9,115 nt of DNA, from contig JAJZDL010000117.1 of the NCBI GenBank assembly GCA_021851465.1, positions 1-9,115 on the forward strand. The letters run 5' to 3'. This DNA comes from Acidobacteriota bacterium. Lineage in GTDB: Bacteria > Acidobacteriota > Terriglobia > Terriglobales > Acidobacteriaceae. Below, piece by piece: positions 1-7,074 of the stretch. Below the pieces are notes generated by a model. That model worked only from the letters and a program-made list of their open reading frames with translations, made no database searches and was not told the origin of the DNA. The position numbers and the translations under genes were made by a program. The number at the start of each line of letters is the position of its first letter. The stretch's first letter is position 1.

Positions 1-126
1 GCAAGTCGTCCGAAGTTCCCATGAACCACTGATGGCTACAGAGGTGATTGGCGAAGAGTTCGCTATAGCTGGCGTAAGCATCAACGCGACAGAAAGAGCA
101 GCGCAGTAAGTCTTCAGTGAACGCAT
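1..126 (-). CDS. 5' part of an exported protein gene (runs off left edge)
   Basis: Only the first 42 codons are inside the window. They start at ATG 126-124 (read on the minus strand) and stay open to base 1. The N-terminus is a textbook Sec signal peptide: a positive start (MRSLK), a hydrophobic core (roughly residues 8-20) and a likely signal peptidase I site after PAIA (residue 22). The mature part begins NSSPITSVAISGSWELRTTC. A strong Shine-Dalgarno sequence, GAGGAAA at 131-137, lies 7 nt from the ATG and supports this start. The gene begins 24 bp after the leuA stop on the same strand, so it is probably cotranscribed with leuA. The family cannot be told from 20 mature residues. A GSWEL-type start is reminiscent of lipocalin-like domains, but that is weak. 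I am fairly sure it is a real gene and do not know its function. Confidence 0.72.
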   Translation of the reverse strand, partial: MRSLKTYCAALSVALMLTPAIANSSPITSVAISGSWELRTTC

Positions 127-150
127 ACGATTTCCTCTACAAAACGGTGC

Positions 151-1374
<1,224 letters not shown>

Positions 1375-1401
1375 GGGTTCGACCTCGGCTCCTCAGGGTA
1401 T

Positions 1402-1436
1402 AGAATAATCCATTCTTATACTCTTTCGAGAGTATA
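1402..1436. promoter_or_regulatory. Two adjacent inverted repeats between leuA and the LysR gene; probable operator
   Basis: The first dyad is AGAAT-N5-ATTCT at 1402-1416. The second follows without a gap at 1417-1436, with perfect 8-bp arms TATACTCT and AGAGTATA around TTCG. The second contains ATAC-N10-GTAT, close to the ATAC/GTAT half-sites of many LysR operators. GTATATT occurs at the end of this dyad (1432-1438) and again 21 bp on (1453-1459), two helical turns apart, which could be a secondary activation site. The position between divergent leuA and lysR-type genes is the usual place for such an operator. Binding is inferred, not shown. Confidence 0.6.
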
Positions 1437-1442
1437 TTACAA
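1415..1442 (-). promoter_or_regulatory. Candidate sigma70-type promoter of leuA
   Basis: Read on the minus strand, TTGTAA (1442-1437) and TATAAG (1420-1415) are separated by 16 bp. This would start transcription near 1408, leaving a leader of about 33 nt with a good Shine-Dalgarno sequence before ATG 1374. The spacer is occupied by the larger inverted repeat, so a bound regulator would sit directly on the promoter. In the opposite direction TATATT at 1433-1438 could be the -10 of the LysR gene, with a poor -35. Confidence 0.4.
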
Positions 1443-1475
1443 TTTCTAATCGGTATATTCGAGCGGAGAGGCACT

Positions 1476-2399
1476 GTGGATCTGTTTCAGTTGGAGACGT
1501 TTCTTGCGGTGAGCGAGGAGCGCAGCTTCTCTCGGGCGGCGGCGCGGCTGCGCCGCACGCAGCCGGCGGTGAGCCAGGCGATCGCCAAGCTGGAGGCGGA
1601 GCTGGGCGAGGTGCTGCTGGAGCGCTCCTCGCGCGACGGCACGCTGACCGATGCCGGCGAGGTGCTGCGCGAGTACGCGGTGAAGCTGCTGAACCTGCGC
1701 AGCGAGGCGTCGGGCGCGCTGAGCGAGCTGCGGGAGCTGCATCGCGGGCGGCTGAACCTGGCGGCGAACGAGTACACCTGCCTGGTGTTGTTGCCGCTGC
1801 TGGATGAGTTCCGGCGGCGCAATCCGCGCATCAAGGTGACGGTGCAGCGGGCGTTGGCAAGCCGCATCGCCGACGACGTTCTGGTGCATACGGTGGAGAT
1901 CGGCGTGCTCAGCTTTCGCCCGGACGACGCACAGATCCGCTCGGTGGTGGTGTACCGCGACGAGCTGGTCCTGGTGGTGAACCCGAAGCATCCGCTGGCC
2001 GGCGCGGGCGAGGTGTCGATCCGGCAGCTCGGGACGCAGAACTTTATCGCCCACAACATCTCTTCGCCGCAGCGCCAGAAGGTGATCGAGACATTTCGCC
2101 GCCACAAGACACCCCTGCGCATGGGGGTGGAGCTGCCGTCGTTGGAGGCGATCAAACGGTTTGTGGAGATGGGCAACGGGGTCGCCCTGGTTCCGGGGCT
2201 GACGGTGCGGACGGAGCTGGCCAGCGGCGCGCTGCTGCGGGTTCGGGTGCGAGAGCTGCAACTGGAGCGCAAGTTGCGGCTGGTGTACCGTCGGCAGGCG
2301 AGCCTTTCGCATGTGGCCGTGGCGTTTTTGAAGGTGGTGGAGGCATACGCCGCGGCGCACGGCGATCCCTATTGCTTTCAACCGGAGCGGCTCGGTTGA
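1476..2399 (+). CDS. LysR-family transcriptional regulator
   Basis: This 307-residue protein has the normal length for a LysR regulator. The winged helix-turn-helix fills residues 1-60: FLAVSEERSFSRAAARL, then TQPAVSQAIAKLE, the recognition helix region. A linker helix follows, then a periplasmic-binding-like effector domain from about residue 93 to 295 (GRLNLAANEYTCLVLLPLL, GVLSFRPDD, DELVLVVNPKHPLAG, EAIKRFVEMGNGVALVPGL). It starts with GTG, preceded by GGAGAGG at 1465-1471. The gene is divergent from leuA across 101 bp holding two inverted repeats, so leuA and its own promoter are the likely targets. The ligand is unknown: leucine, 2-isopropylmalate or a keto acid would fit but are guesses. 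Family assignment is certain, target likely, ligand open. Confidence 0.93.
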   Translation: MDLFQLETFLAVSEERSFSRAAARLRRTQPAVSQAIAKLEAELGEVLLERSSRDGTLTDAGEVLREYAVKLLNLRSEASGALSELRELHRGRLNLAANEYTCLVLLPLLDEFRRRNPRIKVTVQRALASRIADDVLVHTVEIGVLSFRPDDAQIRSVVVYRDELVLVVNPKHPLAGAGEVSIRQLGTQNFIAHNISSPQRQKVIETFRRHKTPLRMGVELPSLEAIKRFVEMGNGVALVPGLTVRTELASGALLRVRVRELQLERKLRLVYRRQASLSHVAVAFLKVVEAYAAAHGDPYCFQPERLG

Positions 2400-2529
2400 G
2401 AGGCGTCGCGGCGGAGGGGCGCGGGTTAAAAATATGCAGTTTCTCAAACTATTCTGGCAGCTTGCGCGTCTGTAGCGGTAGACTTGTCCGCCGGAGATGG
2501 AATGCCGGGCCGACAGAGGAGAGCAGCCA

Positions 2530-2961
2530 ATGAATATGACAACGATACGTAGGTATGCCATGCGCGCAGGCGTCGTGGCTATGTGTGGCGCCGCGTTGAG
2601 CGCGGCGCCGATGCTGGCGCAGGGCGGCGGCGGCCGCGGCATGATGACGCCGGAGGCGCGCGTGGCCGCACTCGACAAGGCCGTAACGTTGACCGACGAG
2701 CAGAAGGCGAAGATCACGGCCATGTATACCGCCGACATGAAGAAGATGCAGGATCTGCGGGCCGCACAGGATCCGGACATGCGCACCAAGATGATGGCGA
2801 TGCGCACCGACGAGAACAGCCAGATCAAGGCGTTGCTGACCGACGAGCAGAAGACGAAGTTCGACGCCTTCCTTGCCTCGATGCCGCAGCGCGGCGGCGG
2901 CAGGCCCGCAGGGGGCGATGGGGGCGGAGCAGCACCTCCACCACCACCTCCGCAGCAGTAA
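2530..2961 (+). CDS. Small Spy/CpxP-like periplasmic protein with two LTDEQ motifs
   Basis: The protein has 143 residues. An N-terminal signal peptide (basic TIRRYAMR, then a hydrophobic stretch to about residue 26, probable cleavage at residues 25-30 before QGGGG) sends it to the periplasm. The mature part is helical and methionine-rich, with LTDEQKAKI at 54-62 and LTDEQKTKF at 103-111, 49 residues apart. This LTxxQ motif defines the Spy/CpxP superfamily of periplasmic chaperones and stress adaptors. The tail from residue 121 is low-complexity: RGGGRPAGGDGGG, then a run of prolines and QQ. I chose ATG 2530 because GGAG (2518-2521) lies 8 nt upstream and because it begins the signal peptide; an in-frame ATG at 2497 adds 11 polar residues and is less likely. 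Chaperone activity is inferred from the family only. A strong terminator follows. Confidence 0.78.
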   Translation: MNMTTIRRYAMRAGVVAMCGAALSAAPMLAQGGGGRGMMTPEARVAALDKAVTLTDEQKAKITAMYTADMKKMQDLRAAQDPDMRTKMMAMRTDENSQIKALLTDEQKTKFDAFLASMPQRGGGRPAGGDGGGAAPPPPPPQQ

Positions 2962-2982
2962 TTGCAGTCGCAAATGGCACAG

Positions 2983-3016
2983 AGGCCGGGGAGCGGTTCG
3001 ACTCTCCGGCCTTTCT
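2983..3016 (+). terminator. Rho-independent-type terminator after the Spy-like gene
   Basis: An 11-bp stem (2983-2993 pairing with 3002-3012, one G-U pair, arms starting AGGCCGG and ending CCGGCCT) encloses an 8-nt loop and is followed by a short, impure T tract (TTCT). It begins 21 nt after the stop codon. It suggests that the next gene is transcribed separately. Confidence 0.65.
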
Positions 3017-3156
3017 GCGTGCAGCAACGCCCAAGATATGCAGGCTGCGGTTACAATGATGGGAGTGACCGTGCCAGTCTTCGTCTCGATGCCGCGCGCA
3101 TCGACTTCGAGTTCCGGGGCCGGCTTGCGAAGGAACAAGAAGGGGTCGAACGAAGA

Positions 3157-3789
3157 ATGAAGAAGACGATTTTGTTGGGTGTGCTGATGTTGTCGGCCGC
3201 AGCCGCGGTTGCGCAGGAGAGTCGGCAGGATATAAGCTTCAGCGGCGTCGGGCTCTTCGGCCCCACGATTCATGGCGACAACAATGTGGTGGAGACCCCA
3301 ACCGGCGCACTGGGCCTTCTGTTGAGTTACCGGTACATGATGACCCCGCACAGCGCGCTCGAACTGAACTACAGCTTCGTCCAGAACAATCTGAAGTTTA
3401 TTATCGGCAGCGCAAACACATCCATATACGGCACCTACCACCTTCGCGTTCATTCGAGGGAGCAGGAGGGCTCGGTTGCGTATGTCTACAGTTGGACTAA
3501 GAAGCGATACAACCCCTTTGTGGAGATGGGGGTTGGCATGTTGGACTTTACGCCGATCCTGGACTTTGAGACGACTGTACTGGACACCAAGAGCTCGAAA
3601 GCGATCGCTGGCCTCGTCGGGGCCGGCCTGGCGTACGAGCTGAGTCCGAGCTTCGACGTCCGCATCGAGTACCGTGGCTTTCTGACCAAGACGCCGAACT
3701 TCGGCGAGACGCTGCCTTCATTCAACATATCCACGGACCGCTATGAGTTTCTCTCCATGCCGACGCTGGGCGTGGCGTATCACTTCTAG
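3157..3789 (+). CDS. Outer-membrane beta-barrel protein, unknown function
   Basis: The 210-residue protein starts with a signal peptide (MKKTILLGVLMLSAAAAVA, cleavage after residue 19 by an AxA site, before QESRQD). The rest alternates polar and hydrophobic or aromatic residues, as in small barrels of about eight strands: ALGLLLSYRYMM, SALELNYSFVQ, YNPFVEMGVGMLDF, AGLVGAGLAYELS, FDVRIEYRGFL, LGVAYHF. The terminal phenylalanine is the usual recognition signal for barrel insertion. It resembles OmpA/OmpW-type outer membrane beta-barrel domains but lacks a peptidoglycan-binding domain. I chose ATG 3157 because it opens the signal peptide; a TTG far upstream would add 65 unlikely residues. AGGGG at 3141-3145 is a somewhat distant ribosome site, and TACAAT at 3052-3057 is a possible -10. 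By eye the gene is less GC-rich than its neighbours. Function unknown. Confidence 0.82.
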   Translation: MKKTILLGVLMLSAAAAVAQESRQDISFSGVGLFGPTIHGDNNVVETPTGALGLLLSYRYMMTPHSALELNYSFVQNNLKFIIGSANTSIYGTYHLRVHSREQEGSVAYVYSWTKKRYNPFVEMGVGMLDFTPILDFETTVLDTKSSKAIAGLVGAGLAYELSPSFDVRIEYRGFLTKTPNFGETLPSFNISTDRYEFLSMPTLGVAYHF

Positions 3790-3898
3790 CGAATCTGTCG
3801 GGCAAAACAGTTGGAAGAAACGGTTGAAGAGGGGCCAACGCCGGTGGCTGGATCGGCTTCGTCTGGATCCTTCGACGCGCTGTGCGCGCTCAGGATGC

Positions 3899-3926
3899 CA
3901 GATTTTATCTGATGGCGATCTGCCAT
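3899..3926. repeat. Nested short inverted repeats
   Basis: CAGAT-TTT-ATCTG (3899-3911) is directly followed by ATGGC-GATCT-GCCAT (3912-3926). Both have perfect 5-bp arms. They could be hairpins at the end of the beta-barrel transcript or a protein-binding site. No T tract follows, so they are not a standard terminator. Confidence 0.4.
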
Positions 3927-3952
3927 AGGTCGGCCTGCCACGGACGCGGCGC

Positions 3953-3985
3953 GGGCGATCGGGTGGAGGGCGCGGGCGGGCGGGG
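3953..3985 (+). other. Predicted G-quadruplex motif
   Basis: Six runs of at least three G (3953-3955, 3961-3963, 3968-3970, 3974-3976, 3978-3980, 3982-3985) lie within 33 bases, with loops of 5, 4, 3, 1 and 1 nt. The last four runs alone meet the usual pattern with very short loops. It is on the plus strand, about 330 bp upstream of recN and in the coding sense for it. Folding is a prediction from the pattern. Confidence 0.5.
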
Positions 3986-4276
3986 TTGCCGTCGGTTGTG
4001 GCCTGTCGGCCGCAGAAGTATATATCAATAGTCTATATTTCCGTTCCCATTCTCGCCGAACTTGCCCTCGGCCCCAACCGGCGCGACATCCAGTCGGTTG
4101 CCTCGCTCAACGCCCATGCCAGGGATTGATCGCCTGCCGCGTGTGTAGCACTCCTGCCTGCTCCAGCTTCCGCAGATCGCGCCACGCCGATGCAGATTGA
4201 GGATGGCTTTGGCTGGTCGATTTGGAATTTGCGGAGGGGAATTGGCGCGTGGGCGTACACGCTTGCAGGGCTTGTT

Positions 4277-4285
4277 TGCTATTCT
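4277..4285 (+). promoter_or_regulatory. Candidate extended -10 promoter of recN
   Basis: TG-C-TATTCT at 4277-4285 matches an extended -10 element. A start near 4292 would give a leader of about 22 nt to ATG 4314. No good -35 is seen, and no LexA-type box of the CTG-N10-CAG or GAAC-N4-GTTC form was found nearby. Confidence 0.3.
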
Positions 4286-4313
4286 CGCGGTACGGGATTG
4301 TGTGGGGCGGAAT

Positions 4314-6053
4314 ATGCTGCTGGAGTTGCGGGCGGAGAACTATGCGGTGATCGACCAGGCGGTGGCCAGCTTTGGGCCGGGGTTGAACCTGCTGACGGGC
4401 GAGACGGGCGCGGGAAAGTCGATCCTGATCGACGCGCTGGCGCTGCTGCTTGGCGGCAAAGCATCGAGCGAAGTGGTTCGGCACGGCGCGGAGAAGGCCG
4501 TGCTGGGGTGCGTCTTCGAGGGGACGCAGGGCGCGGCGGCGGTCCTGGAGGCGAACGGGATCGACGCGGGAAGTTACACCGACGAGATCCTGTTGCGGCG
4601 GGAGATTGCGGCGGGTGGAAAGGGGCGCATCTTCGTCAACAACCAGCCGGCGACGCTGGCGGTGCTGCGCGAGCTTGCGCCGGAGTTGGGGCTGATCCAC
4701 ACGCAGGGCGAGACGCTGGGCTCGTTCGACCAGGCGCAGCAGCGAGGGCTGCTGGACCGCTTTGGCGGGATTGCGACGGAGGATGTGGCGGCGGCGTTTG
4801 CTGCGTGGCGGGCGACGAGCGAACGGCTTGCGGAGTTGCAGGCCTCCGAGCAGGATCGGGTGCGGATGGCCGATCTGTGGAGATTTCAGGTGCGCGAGAT
4901 CGCCGACGCACAGCTCGCCGCGGAGGACGAGGACGCGCTGTTGGAGGCGGAGAAGCGCGTGCTGGCCAACGCGGAGAAGCTGTACACCGCGGCGCGCAGC
5001 GCGCACGAGCTGCTGTATGAATCCGAGGGCGCGGCGGAGACGACGTTGACGGCGGCGCTGAAGCATCTGATGGACCTGGCCCGCTACGACACGCGCTTTG
5101 CGGGGCCGGCGGCGCAGCTCGCGGCGGCCAAGGCCACGGTGGAGGACGTGAGCGCGGAGGTGCGCGACTTTGCCGAGAAGATCCACGCTTCCCCGCAGCG
5201 GTTGGAGGAGATCGAGGACCGGCTGGCGGCGCTGGACCGGCTGAAGAGGAAGTACGGCGGGGCGGGCGCGGGCCAGACGCTGGGCGACGTGATGCGCTTT
5301 GGCGACGAGGCGGCACGACGGCTTGCCGAGGTGGAGAACCGCGACGATCTGCTGGCAGAGCTGCGCTTGAAGCAGGCGCGGGAAGCGGCGAGCTATCGCG
5401 CGGCGGCGGCGCGGTTGACGGCGGCGCGGCTGGCGGCGGCGGCGCGGCTGGAGAAGCAGGCCGCGGCGGAGATCAACGACCTTGCGATGTCGGTGCGGTT
5501 CAAAGTGCAGGTGACGGGACATGGAGAGTCGGAGACGGAGGATGCGGCGGGTTGGACGGCGCATGGATGGGACCGGATCGAGTGCCTGATTGCGACCAAC
5601 GCGGGGGAGCCGCTGAGGCCGCTCGACGAGATTGCATCGGGCGGAGAGATGTCTCGCGTTTTGCTGGCGCTGAAGGTGACGGTAGAGGAGAGCTTCGCCG
5701 CCGGCGCGGACCGCGGGCGGAAGAAGGCTGCGCTGCCGACGCCGCGAATGCTGGTCTTCGACGAGATCGATATCGGGATCGGCGGACGGGCCGCTGAGGC
5801 GGTGGGACGGAAGCTGAAGACGCTGGCCAAGCGGCAGCAGGTGGTGTGCATCACGCACCTGCCGCAGATTGCGGCGTTCGCCGACCAGCATTTTCTGATC
5901 GAGAAGGCCGACAAGGACGGGCGGACGCGCACCAGCGTGCGGCGGATGGAAGAGGCCGAGCGCGCGCAGGAGATCGCGCGAATGCTCAGCGGCGCAAAGC
6001 TGACGGACACGGGCCTGGAGCACGCGCGGCAACTGCTGAAGACGAGCCGATAG
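4314..6053 (+). CDS. recN: DNA repair protein RecN
   Basis: RecN is an SMC-like ATPase that acts at DNA double-strand breaks during recombinational repair. The 579-residue product is close to the usual RecN length. The ATPase head is split between the ends: MLLELRAENYAVIDQ and Walker A GETGAGKS (29-36) at the N-terminus; the ABC signature SGGE (442-445), Walker B MLVFDE (479-484, D483, E484) followed by IDIGIGG, and H515 in the CITHLPQIAAFADQH switch at the C-terminus. Between them lies a long alanine- and glutamate-rich coiled coil (about 150-380). I chose ATG 4314 because the family starts with this LLELR-N-A-ID strand; an upstream in-frame TTG at 4197 adds 39 non-homologous residues. The ribosome site is weak (GGGG 4304-4307). 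It stands alone, converging on the minus-strand cluster. Identification is firm. Confidence 0.96.
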   Translation: MLLELRAENYAVIDQAVASFGPGLNLLTGETGAGKSILIDALALLLGGKASSEVVRHGAEKAVLGCVFEGTQGAAAVLEANGIDAGSYTDEILLRREIAAGGKGRIFVNNQPATLAVLRELAPELGLIHTQGETLGSFDQAQQRGLLDRFGGIATEDVAAAFAAWRATSERLAELQASEQDRVRMADLWRFQVREIADAQLAAEDEDALLEAEKRVLANAEKLYTAARSAHELLYESEGAAETTLTAALKHLMDLARYDTRFAGPAAQLAAAKATVEDVSAEVRDFAEKIHASPQRLEEIEDRLAALDRLKRKYGGAGAGQTLGDVMRFGDEAARRLAEVENRDDLLAELRLKQAREAASYRAAAARLTAARLAAAARLEKQAAAEINDLAMSVRFKVQVTGHGESETEDAAGWTAHGWDRIECLIATNAGEPLRPLDEIASGGEMSRVLLALKVTVEESFAAGADRGRKKAALPTPRMLVFDEIDIGIGGRAAEAVGRKLKTLAKRQQVVCITHLPQIAAFADQHFLIEKADKDGRTRTSVRRMEEAERAQEIARMLSGAKLTDTGLEHARQLLKTSR

Positions 6054-6300
6054 CGCCGGAGCCCTATATGTGGCTTGTTATGGGCTGCGATCAATCCGCA
6101 ATCCGTTGCTGTTGTACCCCCCGGCTACCTGGCTCCAGAACGCCCGGGCAGCGTAGGGCCTTTCCGTTCCTCTGGCTTCATGGGTGCCCTTCGCAGCAAT
6201 GCAAGGACTGTTCCGCTGGCCGCTGCGCGCAGATGCAGAGTACTGTAACAGCCGGGAACATCGGCCAGATTGGATCTGTCGCATCTTCCCGCGCAGATGA
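6054..6300. other. Convergent intergenic region after recN
   Basis: These 247 bp separate recN from the oppositely oriented secreted-protein gene. I see no gene. AGCCC (6060-6064) and GGGCT (6082-6086) could pair across a 17-nt loop as a weak recN terminator. A dyad CAGAT-TGG-ATCTG lies at 6266-6278, and CAATCCG is repeated in tandem at 6092-6105. There is no strong T tract for either strand. Confidence 0.4.
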
Positions 6301-7023
6301 TTACTTCCGGTGCTTCTTCGTACTGTTGCCGCCGAACTCGCGCAGAAGGTTGAGGCCGAAGCTGACGCCTTCTTTCACGCCGTACCGTTCCATCGTCTTG
6401 CCGAAGGTAATGCTGTTCGGCGGCGAGTAGGCGTTGCTGAGTGCGGTGGACATTCCGAAGCCAATCAGGTTGGCGTAGTTCGGCATCTCCGCGCCCTGGT
6501 CGCTGTATGTGACCACCTCGCTGCGCAGCGCCCACCAGACCCTGGAGCCGAGCGACCCGGTTCCCTTGCGGAAGTAGCGCGGGTCCTGATGGAAGACGGT
6601 CGGCAACACAGCGTCGGTAAACAGGAAGGTTGTGGCAAGGTTTGCAGCGTTGTATCCGAAGCGTTGCGCATAGGCCCCAGCACCGGAGCCATACTGCGGC
6701 CCATAGCTGGTGGCCTGATCGTACCCGGCGAAGAGGGCCGCTTCAATCAGGAAGGACGGATCGACCGTCTTGCGGTATGCCATCTCGAATTTTTGCCGTG
6801 TGCGCAGCGTGGCGACCGGCGTGTAGGGGTCCTGCACGGTCTCGTAGCCCGGGAACAGAAGCAACACGCGGCTGTGCGGAAGCGGCGCCTCGGGCAGCGT
6901 CGGATCGATCTTGGCCTGGCCGAAGACCGGGCCGGCGAATGCAAGAATGGACCACAATGCAAGAGCGGCGCGCGATGCTCGAAGCAGGTTTAAAAGAGAG
7001 GAAAATGCAGGACAACTGGACAT
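6301..7023 (-). CDS. Secreted protein of unknown function, HQDPRYF-type acidobacterial family
   Basis: The product has 240 residues. A signal peptide (hydrophobic stretch about 19-31, likely cleavage after VFG at residue 35, before QAKID) is followed by LPEAPLP at 43-49, a motif shared with the neighbouring PAP2 protein (LPDAPLP). The body contains LFTDAVLPTVFHQDPRYFRKGTGSLG-like sequence with HQDPRYF at 145-151, then small-residue-rich amphipathic stretches such as NLIGFGMSTALSNAYSPP, and a lysine-rich end. I recall similar HQDPRYFR-G-G proteins in many acidobacterial genomes, all without assigned function; this is memory, not a search. The in-frame TGA just four codons upstream makes ATG 7023 the first possible start, with only a weak GGTGA ribosome site. 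It follows the PAP2 gene by 51 nt and is probably in the same transcript. Exported or outer-membrane location is inferred. Confidence 0.75.
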   Translation of the reverse strand: MSSCPAFSSLLNLLRASRAALALWSILAFAGPVFGQAKIDPTLPEAPLPHSRVLLLFPGYETVQDPYTPVATLRTRQKFEMAYRKTVDPSFLIEAALFAGYDQATSYGPQYGSGAGAYAQRFGYNAANLATTFLFTDAVLPTVFHQDPRYFRKGTGSLGSRVWWALRSEVVTYSDQGAEMPNYANLIGFGMSTALSNAYSPPNSITFGKTMERYGVKEGVSFGLNLLREFGGNSTKKHRK

Positions 7024-7074
7024 GTTTATATGTCACCACATCTGCGCAGTTTGTGCAGGGCCGGGCGCATTTCA

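Larger units (their letters stand above)
3790..4313. other. Gene-free interval of 524 bp upstream of recN
   Basis: I find no convincing gene here. Open frames on both strands (for example the minus frame opening with GTG at 4260) lack ribosome sites and recognisable protein features. From left to right the interval holds nested short inverted repeats (3899-3926), a very G-rich stretch (3953-3985), an AT-rich island (4018-4040, AAGTATATATC then TCTATATTT) and the probable recN promoter near its end. No tRNA-like fold was seen, and no obvious terminator hairpin with a T tract follows the beta-barrel gene. Confidence 0.6.

Noticed and set aside
2..109. Open plus-strand frame from the left edge, ending at TAA 107-109
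   Set aside because: Only 35 codons, and the minus strand of the same bases carries a signal peptide with a strong ribosome site, which explains the region better.
1446..2828. 460-codon open frame on the minus strand
   Set aside because: It is antisense to the LysR gene and the Spy-like gene, both of which have clear motifs and ribosome sites; the translation is low-complexity.
2962..3156. 65-residue N-terminal extension of the beta-barrel protein from TTG
   Set aside because: It would run through the terminator hairpin and bury the signal peptide inside the protein.
4033..4260. 75-codon minus-strand frame upstream of recN
   Set aside because: It has a GTG start, no convincing ribosome site and no recognisable features; it is likely chance in GC-rich DNA.
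4197..4313. 39-residue N-terminal extension of RecN from TTG
   Set aside because: RecN proteins begin at the LLELR strand encoded from 4314; the extension has no similarity to the family start.
4140..4313. LexA/SOS box for recN
   Set aside because: CTG and CAG triplets occur near 4150-4180, but at spacings of 7 or 12 rather than 10; no GAAC-N4-GTTC was seen.
4107..6032. 641-codon open frame on the minus strand
   Set aside because: It lies antisense to recN, is rich in Arg, Gln and Pro as expected of a GC-rich shadow frame, and shows no family motif.
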